64,000 nucleotides of DNA from Pleodorina starrii (lineage: Eukaryota > Chlorophyta > Chlorophyceae > Chlamydomonadales > Volvocaceae): contig BRXU01000001.1 in assembly GCA_030267565.1 (NCBI GenBank), positions 1,674,001-1,738,000 of the forward strand, read 5' to 3'. Under the pieces are notes generated by a model. It was given only the letters and a program-made list of their open reading frames with translations. It ran no database searches and was not told the DNA's origin. The translations under genes were made by a program, and so were the position numbers. Below are positions 12,279 to 24,900 of this stretch, piece after piece (the stretch's first letter is position 1; the number at the start of each line of letters is the position of its first letter).

Positions 12279-12540
12279 TAACAATGACGGGCGTGCAGGC
12301 AGCCGGGAAGGGGGTCACGGGTCGCAATGTATGGCCGCGCCCCTTCAAGTGGCCGATTCGATCTGCCACCGCCGCATCCACCCCACCCCCTATGGGCCGG
12401 CGATGAGCGCGTGCAGCAGCAGAGGGCTCCTCTCCGACTCGACTCCTCACAGCTCCCACCAATGCTGCACCGCACACACCGTCCGGTTCCCTGCAGGCTC
12501 ACCCCCACAGACCCTCGGCGCTCGACGACTGTCCAGCGGC

Positions 12541-12545
12541 TTACA
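12541..12545 (-). promoter_or_regulatory. Candidate poly(A) signal for the translocator
   Basis: TTACA on the plus strand reads TGTAA on the minus strand, about 0.95 kb after the translocator stop. With the signal at 12274 it would let the two convergent transcripts end without overlap. Confidence 0.3.
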
Positions 12546-13489
12546 AAACTCACACATCCAGGGGCCACTCCCAACCCCAGGGCCACGCCGCGCCTCACTG
12601 CACGCGACTGCTGCACACCCTCCTCCCACACAGCGCCCGTGCCAGACACACTACCGTCATACCACCTCCCCCACCCATACGAAAAGCATGAACGACGGCT
12701 ATGCTCTATAGAATCCGAACACCGAGAGCTACCTATCCGCCGCACCCTCAACAGCCCGAGGAGCTCACAGCCAAGTTTGCCTAGGCGTATACATAACCCG
12801 TACCCCATAACCCCCTCGTGTATGCCCCGACGCTCCGATTGGTACAGCGCAACATCCGGTGTGTGTTCACGGGCTTATGCACTCACAGGCGGCTTACCAT
12901 CCACATCCGGCTGGGATCACACAGAGACCTCTCCTCACAGGTCGGTCAGACATTGCTCATCCCCAAACAGGCGGGACTAAGATATCGCTTCTCTTGCCTA
13001 ATACGCCGCAGCAGAAACCCTACACGCCCCAGATCGCGTCACGAGGCGCCTCGTCTGGCGCACATACCCTCCCCCCCCCCGCATCATGCACCTGTAAGGA
13101 TCACGGTCCTGGCGAGCGGGCCTTCTGTCTGTCAACCCTGGAGGCACGGGAAGTCCAGCGGAGAGCCTATGCGGGCATCCATCCACCCTTCCATCCATCC
13201 ATTTCGGATGACCGCCCCGACCCGACCCAAGTCGCACACACGAGTCACAAACACATGGACGGCTTCGGACGACGTCAGAGTCTCTCCACCCATCAGAACC
13301 CGGCCGTCCGCCCACAGCCGCCCTTCTTCCTTTCCGTCCCCCGGATCGCGACTGTGGCATCCACGCCTCTCCTCTCCTGCTCTGCCGCTGCTCCTCCTCC
13401 TTCTCCTCACGGAGCTGCTTCGGCCCCCTTCGTGCCCCTTCCGGCAGCGGCTATGGAGCAAAATGGCACGTACGTTTCTTCGCGTCTTT

Positions 13490-16400
13490 TTACTTGTCCT
13501 TGTTCTCCTGCTCCGTGCGCTCGCTGCTGGCCACCACCGCCGCGTTAATGACCAGCTCGCCCGAGCGCTCCGCCGGGCCGGCGCCCAGGCCGGCGCCGCC
13601 CACGCCCAGTCCCGCCAGCCCGCCGCCGGCGCCGCCGTTCATGACCTTGGCGCTGCTGCTCACGCGGTCCTCCAGCTCCGCCATCTGCGCCTGCAGCCGC
13701 CGAATCTCCGTCAGAATGTCCTCCTTCGACCTGCGAGTGGGGAGGGGTCCACACATACACGCGCAGTTGCGCACCACACCGCACCAAAGCATGGGGAGGG
13801 TAAGAACCACGGGTAGCACTGTAGGCGAGAGGACCGGCGCGTGAGCAGGGGGGAGGGAGCAGAGGACCTGTCCTCGAAAGGGCTGTGCCGAGCCCGAGCC
13901 GGACGGACCTCACGCCCAGACTGGGGGGTAGCTCGCAGCGGCGGCGCTGGGAGCCACGGTGACACGCCAGTGAGAGCCAAAGGCCGCAGCTGTGGGCGGT
14001 GGCACGAAATGCTGCGGCACCTACAATGTAAAAAAGTATACCCTGTGCCCTTGCGCCACACGCGCTCCCCCCTTCCCGCCCCAGCGCGAGCAACCCACCT
14101 CTCCTCCTTGGGCTTCTCCTCGTCGGCCTTGCCGCCGCTGCTGGTCGCGACCTTGCTCTTGATCATCTGCAGCTTCATGTGGTTGTACACAACCACACCG
14201 CTGAGGGCAAGGGAGGAAGGCCAGGTGGAGCGGCGGCGGAGGTCAGCGGCGGCGGCAGGGGCGTGTAGGGTCAGCGGTGTTGACGTGCCGACAGGGGACG
14301 TGCGAGCCGGTGGCCAGACACAGCTCATGAGCGATTCTGTCCACATCGTAACAACGCTGCCGGAAATCCCCGCCGACACCAGGTCAGGGGCGTATTCGTG
14401 AAGCCCCACAGCTATCACATGCACCTGCCTGCATAGTGCTGCTGCGGAGTTGCCGCTGCTGCGGGCGCGCGGTTTGTTCGGGTCCGTCGCGTCGACAGCC
14501 CCAGCCGCGAGCAGCCCTCCGGCAACAGACAACCCAAATTCCCCAGGCCAGTTCCTTCCAGCTCAAAACCGCCCAAACACCGATACCACCGGCCCGGCCC
14601 CCACCGCCCAGCACTCACCTGCAGCAGAACGCATAGCCCAGCAGGTTGAGCGTGGTGACCGGAGCGCGGAAGAGGTAGAAGGAGAAGAAGATGAGCATCC
14701 AGTCCTTGATCACACCGGCAATGTTCATCGTCAGCGCAGAAGTCTTGCCGATCAACAAAAACACAGCCTGTGGGAATGAGGGGGGGAGGGTCCAATTAAT
14801 GCGCCGTTACGCAGCGGGCGAAAGGGGCGCTCATTGCAGCGGCAAGACCGTTTAACAGTCCGCGACGGTGAAAGCCTGCCAAAGCAGTTCCCTTTCCTTC
14901 CGCCGTCAGGGTAACTTCGGGCGCCCAGGGATGTCGCGTGGTCTTCCAACCCTCATGGGGCCGTCAGTCGACGTAGTCCCATGGGGACATTCGTTTTCCC
15001 GGCTTAACCACTGGCGTGCCAGTACTGGCGGGCGTACCCTGACGCGCAAACCAGTCCCCGTCCACTGAATCCATGATTCTCTCCGTCTCCCGCTTGGTGT
15101 TCTGCGCCCACTTGCCCAGCTGGTACAGTGGGTGGGCATGGCAGCCCGCGTCCAGCCGGGCACCTTCCCACCCGCCGACGGAGCAGGGCGGCAACAACAG
15201 CCGCATCCAGCGCGACATTAACACGTGGCTGCACGATTCAACAGCCGGGACCGTCACAACGACCACGGCCACCCGCTGCTGAACCCGCTGGGCCCGGCAC
15301 ACCAACTGGAAGGTGCAGCGCTTCATGGACCAGGCGGCCCGAGTCATCCCGGACCGGCAACATTCGCGCGTCAGAGTACACCATCACTAACTGATACGTC
15401 GGGGTGGTAAAGCCGAGATTATGAATGCCCCCCATGCGTCGGGTGAAAAACGCGGGGGATCTGAAGGGAGCCGGGCGCGCGCGAGGACGTGGGCCTCAAG
15501 GACAAGCATCAGCGTTTTTACCCCTGGCCAAGTGGTGCGCGGGAATCGCCGGGATGGCATAGCAACAGGCGGCCGCAGCGGAACTTCAAGGGACGACACG
15601 CCACCACGTGCATCGACCCGCCCACCCGTCCCTCGCCCTCAGCTGCCACGCGCGGTAATCCCAAGCTTAGGGAAAGCCCTCTCAAGTTCTCACACCGCGC
15701 CGAGCTGACCGCAGGCCAGCGCGGGCGCGGCCCTGCTGCACCCTCCTACGGGGCCCCCGAGCCCAGTGCTCCCAGCGATACAGTCCCGCTTGTGACGCGG
15801 TGGGTTGGCCAGCTTGCCAGCCTTTTGACTCATCAAGCGAGACCTGGCCGTGCAAAGTGCTGCAACCAACCCACTAGTCCACGCCTCCTGACAGCGCAGC
15901 GCCCCGCACGGCACCCACCAGGTTGAGGATGAAGGCGGTCAGGGCGTTGGCCAGCATGACGCTGGGGTTGAAGGTCCAGTCGGTGGTGGCGCGCATCCTG
16001 CTCAGCTCGACGCTCACTGTGGACCAGAGAGAGGAATGTGAGCGAGAGGGGGAGGGAGCGAAAGAGGGGTGAAGGACGCGGGTTTGAACGAGTGAGCGGG
16101 AAAGAGGAGGAAGCAGGGCGATGGGGGCAGGGCGGGCGGATAAGGGGTACTAACGTGATAACGCGCGGTTGGGGGCGGCAGGCGGAGGTGGACGGGAACC
16201 GCCTTCCCCGCCGTTTAGGTGCAGGAGGTGGAGAGGGTGAGGAACGAAGCGCGGGAGGAGGCATCGGTGGGTGTACACAACGCGCAATCAGGGTCGCTGC
16301 GGCTCTTCGTTGCCAGGTGCCCCCAGGTGCTCCCCTTGGCGCCATCGGCCGCCGTCGCAGTCTGCGCACACGCGCGCGGCAACGCCAAGCCCCCCTGGCA

Positions 16401-18909
16401 CCCCTCCATGGCATCCATGCGGCAGGATGGCTACGGTAGCAGCCGCTGCTGCGGGCAGCCCACACGCCCTCCACTGCTCCGAACTATCGAACATGAGCAG
16501 AAGGGGCGCAGACGTCCCTGCCAGGATCGTCGGCAGGGTGCCGCGGACCAGCACCACCCGCCATTGCTACTTGGATGAACCCCCCGCCGCCTCCCCCGTT
16601 CCCCGTCGGCTGCAGTCGCTGTGAAACCTTCAAAGGGTTCTCGGACCTCAAGAGCCCCTCCCGCCGCCCTCCCAGCTTCATTCCCCGAGGCGGCTCGACT
16701 CACGGAAGGGCACCAGCAGGCACAACAGGCAGGCCGGCGAGACGTAATAGAGCGACTGGATGGGGTTCATGTTGTAGCCCTTGCTGTTGATGAGCACCTG
16801 GACCATGGTCAGACGCATGGCCTGCGGAGGCGAGGGGTGAGCATTTAGAAAATGTGAGCGCAACACAAACGGCCAGGGGCGCGGGGCGCGGTGGGCATAC
16901 GCCTACCGTGTTGCAGCAGGGAACCAGGCGCAGCAGCGAGTCAAGCAAAGGAGGGAGGGCGAGCGGCGAGGAGGGCCCTGCACAACGCATCGCCCCACAG
17001 CAGCCCCCGGATGCAATGCAGGAGGGGCATTCCAGAACCGGTCGTCGACGCCCCCACCCCCGCAACAGCAACCGCCGCCCTGTCCCAAAACCACGCCAGG
17101 CGGCAGCGCGGGCGACGCACCGAGGCACGCATCAAGGGCGCAGGCACACGCAGACCTGCCAACGCATGCCGCTTAGGAGGTAGTTCGCGCGTGCCCCGAA
17201 AAGTTTATTCATAACGGCCGGACATTGCGGTACAAGCCAGGACGCTCCCCGAGCCAGGACGCCGCGTCCCTGCTCGTCACGATGCAGGCAGAAGCTACAA
17301 CAAGCACACCACCATTCCAGACGTGCGACATGGATATAGCTGCGCCTCACAGAGGCCGCCATCGTGCCGCCCGGAGACCGCTCACCGATCGATTGACACA
17401 GGCCACATCGGCTATGCCCCTCTTACGAGGCCTACTGGGGTGCCCTCTGTACAAGGGATTAACACGCTTCTCGCATGGCTGGCTGTGGGACCTCCGCAAA
17501 ATATCCCCCTATGCATCGGCCCCTGCTGTAGCCCGCAGCCACAGTCGCACCGCAGGTGTGCTTTAGGCTACACACTACGCGTCACCAACTAATACGCCAC
17601 GCTTCCCTGCCCGGAACGCAGGGCCATCGCGCAGAAGAGCAACATCCCCGGTCGCCCGGCCCTCCTCGCCGAGACTCCCCTCGGGACAAAACGTCATCTG
17701 CCCCAAACCGCAAACATGGACACCCCACACACGTCCCCGGCCGCCGACGGTGGCCGCAGACACCGCCGGTCGCAGAAACTACGAGCTGATAGTCGAGGAC
17801 TTGGCGACACCGCGTTAGGTTACGAGCCGGAGCCAGCCCCTCCCGGGCTACGGGGCCCCCGCGCCGCGCCGCGCCCCGGCCCTCGGGCAAACGCACCTCG
17901 AAGCCCAGGGCGGTCAGCTGCTGCACTACGCCCTTGAAGACCAGGTTCAGCTCGCCGATGGCGCACACCACCACGCCAAAGGCAATGAGCAACATGTTGA
18001 GGGTGACGCCGCGAGAGTACTTCTCCGTGCCCAGCATGACGCCCGAGGCGTACACCAGCCCGGGCATGAGGGACTTGGTCATCTGGATGAACGAGACGGA
18101 GAGGTACAGGTAGGCCGAGTTGGAGAGCCACAGGCTGCCGGCGTACAGGAGGCCTGCAGTCGGGAGAGGGGAGCACGAGAAAGGGGATGGGGTTGTGGTG
18201 GTGAAGGTGGTGGGGGGGAGAGGAGTGGCGGGGCGGCAGGCGGTTGGGCTCGACGCCGGGAGGACAGGTGGGAATAGCGGCGAAGGCCTTCTTGAGGGTG
18301 CGAGGCCGGGGTAAAACCGGCAAACCGGCTTACATCGAAGCTTGCTTAAAAGGTGGTTCGCACGTTTTACGTCGAGGGCGCGGAGCTGTCAGCGCCTCGC
18401 CGTCCGCAGCTGTTGCAAGCAAACCGTCCGTGACGGGACTACTCTGCCCGTTTGTCCAGCCATTTATACATGCCGAGCAGCGTTCCTTCCTCAGCACATA
18501 CTTGCCAGAAACGTGCGGATTCTCAGAACAACCGGCAGGTTGGAAAGTGCAGCGGCCAACCATGGACCCAAATCCAGAGGCCTCAGAACCCATACGCATA
18601 CCCAAGCAACAGTTCATCCCGGCCGCCGAGCTTACCGATTGGCATCACGCGCGTATAGTATTCGCGCGGGGTCATGTTATGCGACTTGACGACCTTCAGA
18701 ACTCGCACAGCGATAACGCCCACGCAAGAGCAGAAAAACATGTGCCATAACGTCAAGGCGATGGGGAAAGGAAACCCCGAGTAGGCCAGAAGCCACTTGT
18801 TGAACAGGATGACCGCGATAGAAATGCCCATCCATATGAGCACATAGGTGTAAGAGCGGATGACTTCTCGGATAACCTTGGCCTGAGAGGCCGGATCCTT
18901 GGGCAGCAT
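13490..18909 (-). CDS. Sugar-phosphate/phosphate translocator (TPT family)
   Basis: Seven exons on the minus strand: 18909-18636, 18153-17897, 16821-16704, 16016-15919, 14767-14619, 14200-14099, 13730-13490, giving 412 residues. All introns are GT-AG and in phase. The family pattern is continuous across exons: [20 protein letters not shown], then [20 protein letters not shown], then [12 protein letters not shown], then [18 protein letters not shown] and VVYNHMKLQ. The closest remembered relatives are the uncharacterised Arabidopsis probable sugar phosphate/phosphate translocators of the At5g25400/At5g11230 group. About ten membrane helices are expected. There is no obvious plastid transit peptide before the first helix (only about 18 residues precede it), which suggests an endomembrane location; substrate unknown. 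The last exon adds an acidic, coiled-coil-like tail ([20 protein letters not shown]) and a Gly/Ala stretch absent from plant relatives. The start is the first ATG of exon 1, and stops lie upstream. Confidence 0.92.
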
Positions 18910-19763
18910 TCTTGTAAACTCTGAGCTTGAGCTCGCGAGCTGGCTTCAACTAGAGGTGGGTGATGCTTGCGCGGCCGTCAAGTTAAGGCGCTGCTGGGAC
19001 GTCAAGCTTTAAGGGCAAATGTTACTCATGCCCTAAGCTGATTAGATGTTGGCCCTGGGCAGAATGCCCACGTCGATCGAGCGGCGACCACGACTGTAGC
19101 AACCTGATCAACAATGAAGCATGGACTATATGATAAGTGGGGACAAGGAATGCACACAGTTAAGTTTCCGTGCAGCATTCAAGGGGGCAGCACTTGTGCG
19201 ACTGTATGAGCAACTGTTTCCCGGGGCCTTATGTGGAACCTGTTCGCACACTAGGCGAAGTGGCGAACTATGCAAGCTAACCAGAGGGCTAATATTGGCT
19301 GTATATGTTGTTTTATTAGACGGAATTTCTTCACAGCTACGGAAACCGTCGTTGATACGGTCGGGGCAACGGACGCTCCACTAGGCATGGACAAAACCAA
19401 GAATGGGGGTACGGATAAATTTCTGGTTAAATCTCATTGCTGGATGCTTGTTGCTGTCCAACCAGGGCAGTTTCTTCCGCGACGGTCCCTCGGGTCGTTG
19501 CAAACCGCCAGCCGTCGCCAGCTGACGCCCGGTTTCCAACGGCAAAGGGTTGGAGCCTCCCTCTCAGGCCGGGTAGCCTATCCCTGGGCTCACACCACAT
19601 TCCTGACCCAATTTCTCTGCTCAGCAGGCAACTTTATATTCCCTCCATCACTAACAAAGCTCTTCCGGGCGCCGGGTAACATTCCATCTACCCATCCCCA
19701 CCACACCGCACCCCAGCCTGCCAGCCGCAATCATACCCGCCTCCCGCCTGCAATTCTGACGCC
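18910..19763. other. Divergent intergenic region translocator/unknown protein
   Basis: This 0.85-kb, lower-GC stretch lies between two divergent starts, so it probably carries both promoters and leaders. A short open frame at 19121-19384 has no supporting features. No specific element was recognised. Confidence 0.55.
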
Positions 19764-22700
19764 ATGGTGGTACCCAGCCCCCCTCCTAACCCTCATCCTG
19801 GCTCCTCGCCGCTGCCCGACCCTTCCCTGGAGCCACCCACCGCCGCCGTCGCGGCCGACGCCGCGGCCCTGGCGGCCGCCGCGGCGCGCCTGATCGCCCG
19901 CGGTGAGCGACCGGCGCCCTTCTGCAGCCCGCGCGACGGCCGCGCGCTGCGCCTCGTGCCGCCGGGCCAGCGCCTCGCCCAGGCCTACCTGGCAGCCGCC
20001 CTGGAGCGCCTTTTCCTGCAGCGACCAGACGCACGACTCGAGGCGCACCTCCAGCTCCGGAACCAGACCCAGCTCCGGAACCACATCCGCGGCACCGACG
20101 GTGGCACCGGCGGTAAGTGACGCAAGCCCTCTTGTTGTGGCACCCCAGCAACCCCAGTTAACCGCGTTGCGTTTCCCCGTCCCGGGCCGTTTTAATTACG
20201 GTACCCCAGCCCAGAGAAGCAGCAACCCAGCCCAGAGAAGCGTGTCGTTCACCAGCAGTACCGCCGCCCCCGCCCCGCCCCGCCCGCACCGTGTCGCGGC
20301 GCGGCGCTACCCAACCCCTGCCACCCCGCAGCGCCCAAGAACGGGTCCGCCTGCAGCGGCAGCGGCAGCAGCAGCCGCGGCGGCGGAGGCGGCGTGGCTG
20401 CCCGGGCGCTGCTGGCCTGGCTGCGGGGCTGGGCCTACCTGACGGCGGGATCCGCGGCACAGGCGCTCAAGGTGCGACCCGTGGGTCCATTTCGCACTGG
20501 GTGGGGACTGGGGAGGAGCCCCTTTGCATCGGGTGGGGACTGGGGAGGAGCCTTCTTTTGCACTGGTAAGGCGGCTGCACCCAATCACAAGCGGCAGGTC
20601 GGATGGGTCTCGGCGCTTACGGCACTCCCCTTGAACTGGCTGGCCAACAGCGCGGCCTGCCTCGCGCAGAGCCACTCCCACCAGGAGCCATCCCACCATC
20701 CGCCATCCTTAGTCCGTAGTCCGCGGCCGCCAGCTATGTGTGCCACCCGGACCCTCCCTCCCTCCCTCCCCAGGACGCGCGGGCCGCCGTCGCATACACC
20801 GCCGCGGAGCCGTCACGCCGCACCCCCGCAGTCGCACCCGCTGCCACCGCCGCCGGAGGCGGCGGCGCCGCAGGCAACGGCGCCGCAGGCAACGGCGTCG
20901 GCGCCCCCGGCGGCGTCCTCAGCCGCAGCTCCTGGCCCAGTGCGCAGTTGCTGCTTGCGGAGGCTCAGGCGGCGGCGGGGGAGGCGCCGGAGCAGGTGCT
21001 GTTGTCGGTGCTGGGAGCGACCCAGGCGCTGGAGGAAGAGCGGCGACGGCGGGGTGGCCCTTCCCGTCCGCGTCGTTCAGGGGAGCTGCAGGCGGTGGAG
21101 GAGGAGGAGGAGGAGGGGTCGGCGCTGCGGCTGGCAGCAGCGGGGGGAGCGGTGGCGCGGCGCGACGGGGAGGAGGAGGAGGTGGAGGGGGGAAGGGAGG
21201 AGGGGGTATTAGTGCGGGAGCGCTCGGCGGCGCTGGCGGCGGCGGCGCGGACGGCGCTGGCGGCGGCGGCGGCGAGGTTGTCGGAGGAGTCGTGGGAGGC
21301 ATTCCGGGATGGCGGCGAGACGGTGGGATGGGGCCGTGGGCTGGGTCGGGTCGAGTGGGGTCGGGTTGGATTGGGCCTGGAAAGTTGGGTATACGGTGTA
21401 CGGTTGAATGCGTGGATTGCAATGAGGGCCCCTATACGGGATCTTGCGATGAGGCGCCGTACCGGTAGTGGGGATGGTACCGGGAGAGGTAGGGGTAGCA
21501 AGTAAACTTGGGGAGCGCTGGGCAGTCGTGCGGGTCCCGCAAGTGGCGGAATGATGACCACATACACAGCAGGGCAACCACATACACGGCAGGGAGGCAC
21601 GAAGCGCGCGGATGAGGGGAGGGGTTGGGACGGGAAAGGACTTCACTCACTTCGTTTCGCCAAAATTTACTCACCGTTCTCCGGCTGCGGCCTGTCCGTG
21701 GATACACCCCCCACACACACACATCACCCATTCTCACAGCAACGCCGGAACTGTGTTACCTCGCTTCGCCTGCTTTCCCATTGCTGCGACTTCGCCGCTT
21801 CCCGCCCCGCCGCCGCGCGCGCCCCCACCTCCTTTCCTTTCCATCCTCCCTCCCTCCCCTCCCCTCCCCTCCTCCCGCGCGCGCGCCTCGATAGGGCCTG
21901 CGGCAGCTGCTGGACCGGCGTGCCCAGGAGGCGCTGCCCGAGTTCCTGCGGCCCGGTCGGCCCCGCTGGAGCCACTACACCGGCTGGATGCGTCAGCGGC
22001 TGGCGGGGGTGTGTCCCGACCTGCCCGAGCCGGTGGTGGCCAAGATGGTGGGGGAGACGGACGCCAACGACCTGGACCTGCTGCTGCAGCACCCGCTGGC
22101 GGCCATGGCGCAGGTGGGTTTTAGGGTTTTAGGGTTTTTTGGGTTTTAGGGTTCGTGTGTGTGTTTGAGGGGTGTGTGAGGTGTGTCGGGGGGGCGCGGG
22201 GGCGGGGGCGAAATCCCTGCCCCTCTCCCTCCCCTCCGTTCCGTCGCTGTGTTTCGTGTTTCTTTCGACATGACAGGACAAGGCTTACGGTGCCCTGCAG
22301 GGTGGGCCCCCTCTCCCAGCCCCCCCCCCTCATCCCCCTCCCCCCCCCCCCTCCCACCACCTGTAACCCCCCGCCCCCTCCCCCCCAACCGGCCTGCCGT
22401 ACATAGGCCGAGGAGTACCGACAGGTGCTCGACATGTACGGCAAAGAGGCACTCCTGTCGTACAAGGCCGAACCGCTGGAGTGGGACGAGATGCAGGCGA
22501 TGGCGGGCGGCGGCCTGGTGGGCCTCCCCATCGGGTACGACGCGGCACAGCACGCCCCGCTGTACTACAACGACAGTACGGACGCTAGTACGGATGGACA
22601 TACGAATCACGACACGCTGGCGGCCGGAGGCCCCGCCGCCATCGCGCTCATCTCCGCTGCGGGCTCCGAAACCGAGCCTCACCGCACGGGGGCTGCGACA

Positions 22701-23324
22701 GGGGCAGGAGCGATGGCGGTGGCGGTTTCGGAGCCGGTTTCGGAGCCCCGCCGTAACCCGCTGCTGGGGCCGCACGCGCCGGCGGCCGCGCGGCGCTGCC
22801 TGAGCCTGGCTGTTGATCAGCTGACGGCGCTCCGCAGCGCTGGCGAGCAGGGGCAGCCGCAGGGGCCTGTCGCGGCCGCACGTGCCCTGGCGGTAACGAC
22901 GGTGGCGACGGCGGCCGGCGGCGGCGGCAACGAAGGCGGTGCAGCTGGCGTTCCGACCGGCGCCGCTGGCGTTCCGCTGCGGCGGCGTGAGCTGGTGCTG
23001 TGCGCCGCGGCCATCGCTGCAGCGGAGGCGGCGCGGATCGGCGGCGGCGGCGGCGTCGGAATCGGGCGGCGCGTCGTTAGCGACGCGGTTGAGGCCGCGG
23101 CGCCGGCGCCGGCAGGCGGCCAGCCGGAGGAGGTGGAAGAGGAGGTGAAGGAGGAGGTGGAGGAAGCATCCGCCTCCCTGGGTGGAGACACCGGCGGTGG
23201 GGAGGAGGGACCGGCGGGAAGAGGGGCAGGCGGGGCGGCAGGAGGAGGAGGAGGAGGAGGAGGAGCTGCGCGGTCGGAGAGGGGCGGGGATGGCGAGGAA
23301 TATGACCTGTATGGCCTGGATTAG
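19764..23324 (+). CDS. Protein of unknown function, 724 residues
   Basis: Five exons: 19764-20112, 20332-20471, 20774-21322, 21895-22113, 22407-23324, with consistent phase throughout. The ATG context (GACGCCATGG) is favourable. I do not recognise the family. Better-structured segments are the N-terminal stretch with LVPPGQRLAQAYLAAALERL, exon 2 with ALLAWLRGWAYLTAGSAAQA, exon 4 with FLRPGRPRWSHYTGWMRQRL and PVVAKMVGETDANDLDLLL, and the start of exon 5 with YRQVLDMYGKEALLSYKAEP. The remainder is Ala/Gly/Glu-rich and ends in an acidic stretch and YDLYGLD. No signal peptide or membrane helix is evident. Intron 4 opens with telomere-like repeats. The exon 3 donor (ACG|GTGGGA) is the least certain junction. 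Exons 4 and 5 look most like conserved coding sequence, so a real gene is likely although its function is unknown. Confidence 0.72.
22116..22153 (+). repeat. Interstitial telomere-like repeat (TTTTAGGG)
   Basis: Three TTTTAGGG units plus one variant TTTTTTGGG unit start two bases after the splice donor of intron 4 of the unknown gene. TTTTAGGG is the Chlamydomonas-type telomere repeat. Confidence 0.85.
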
Positions 23325-23471
23325 CGGATTGGCGGCGTCGGATTAGCAGGGTTGGGGTAAGCGGTTCCGAATTCCGAGGGGTGTGTGGTGTGTGTGTGTG
23401 TGTGGGTGGGTGTGTGTGGGTGGGTGTGTTAGGGTGTTCTGTGGCAATGCAGCGCGCGGCCTCCCGGGGGG

Positions 23472-23513
23472 TTTATCCACGGGGGTATAGGCCGGAGCCC
23501 GTGAACGGTAAAG
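23472..23513 (-). repeat. Dispersed motif A copy
   Basis: On the minus strand this reads CCGTTCACGGGCTCCGGCCT and then ATACCCCCGTGGATAAA. It carries the same CCCC insertion before GTGGAT as the copy at 28925, and homology with that copy extends outward (GACGAGACGG followed by CTTC), so the two are close relatives. Confidence 0.85.
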
Positions 23514-24088
23514 TAAGAGTAGAAGGCCGTCTCGTCGGCGAGACCCCCATGCGAGTGCGGCTGGAGCTGCGGCTGAGGATGTGGAGGTGGCTGCTGGAAA
23601 CGGGTGGCTAGAAACGAATAAGGGGGGGGGGGCTACTGGGGACCGGCGGGGGCGCGGCCGGCGGGCGGGCTGCGGGGAGTCGTGGCGGGGAGCCATGTCC
23701 ACGGATAGGCAGCGCAGGGTCGTGGCGGGGTGCGGGGAAGGGGAGGGCCGAAAGGACTGAACAGGCGGCCCGGCGACGGCGGGGTTGGGTTGGGCTGGGT
23801 TGGGTTGAGGGGTGTCGCGCAGGGTTCTGGCGGAGAGCGGGCCACCGATATCCGCATGTGGCCGGGGTGTGACTCGGGGGCCAGTGAGTGACATGCTCCA
23901 TTACATACGGTAACGAGACACTGCGGACGTTGTTGACCAAGCTGCTGCGGACGATTAGCCTCCGTGACTGCAAATGTGACTGCGGGGGGCGGCGAAGGCG
24001 GCGGTGCTGGACACGTGCATCCCCGGGGGGAGGGGTGGGAGAGATGTGTGCCCTGGGGTGTGCAGCTCATTTTGGGAGGTTGCGCATC

Positions 24089-24137
24089 GTTGTTGTTGTA
24101 ATAGTTGTTGTTGTTGTTGTGGTGGTTTGTTGTTGCA
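24089..24137 (+). repeat. (GTT)n-rich microsatellite
   Basis: An imperfect GTT trinucleotide run interrupted by AATA and GGTG, in the probable 3' untranslated region of the upstream gene. Confidence 0.8.
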
Positions 24138-24890
24138 GTCGCCCAGCGGGTAGAGACGGCGGGACGAGCCAGCTGGCTGGGGGCACTGCAGCACTGCAGC
24201 GGGGTCCGGGGTGCCGGTTGTTGTGTGCGGGTGAGGTGGCCCCCGTCGGTGGGCGCCGCGCTGTGGGCGCCCTGCTGAGTGCGGTTTGAGGTGGTGGCGT
24301 GTCGGTTTGTTTGTAGGGCTGGCGAGTTGTTGCCTTCGGCGCAGCCCCTTCCAGTCGGGCGCGCGCGGCCGATCCCTGGGCTCGATTTCGCGACGGGTGA
24401 AGCGTGCTGTCGCCGCCGGTTTCGGAGAGGACGGGCCTGCAAGGGCTCCAGGGGGTGCGCACAGAGGCTGGCGCTCTTCATGACGTCAGCAGCTGCTGAT
24501 GCTGCTCAGGATGCAGGCGGAGAGAGGACGGACAGGTACGGCGTGGCGCAGGCGCCGAGCTGTTGTGGCTACAGCCAGGCTGCAGCAGTGCGCTGGCTTT
24601 TGACCGCGGGCAGCCTCCTTGTAATGAAGGAGGGACTGTGGCCCTAGACGCCCATCTCTATCTGTTTGGGTAGGGCAAGGGCATTGGCGGTCTGGTCGGA
24701 AGAAGGGCCCGGGCAGATTACCGGCATGTGCAATTCGCGATGTGATCATAAGGGATCGTTGGAAAATGGGCAGGTTCGTTAGCGGGACTGAGGCTGATAG
24801 GGCAAGCAAATGGGGGCGCCAAAACTGCGAGTGGGCGGTGTCGGTCGCTTGGGGCGAGACCTGCTTCGTTTAGGCGTATCGTGCTAGGCT

Positions 24891-24900
24891 TGTAATGTAA
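24891..24900 (+). promoter_or_regulatory. Two adjacent TGTAA poly(A)-like signals
   Basis: TGTAATGTAA lies about 1.6 kb after the stop of the 724-residue protein. A 3' untranslated region of that length is long but not unusual in volvocine algae. Confidence 0.35.

Larger units (their letters stand above)
11571..13489. other. Convergent intergenic region TUL1/translocator
   Basis: This 1.9-kb stretch separates two genes that converge and should hold both 3' untranslated regions. Short frames here have no family resemblance and no splice-consistent continuation. TGTAA-type poly(A) signals on each strand are listed separately. Nothing else was recognised. Confidence 0.55.

Noticed and set aside
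19121..19384. 87-codon frame between the translocator and the unknown gene
   Set aside because: No domain, no splice continuation, and it lies in a probable divergent promoter.
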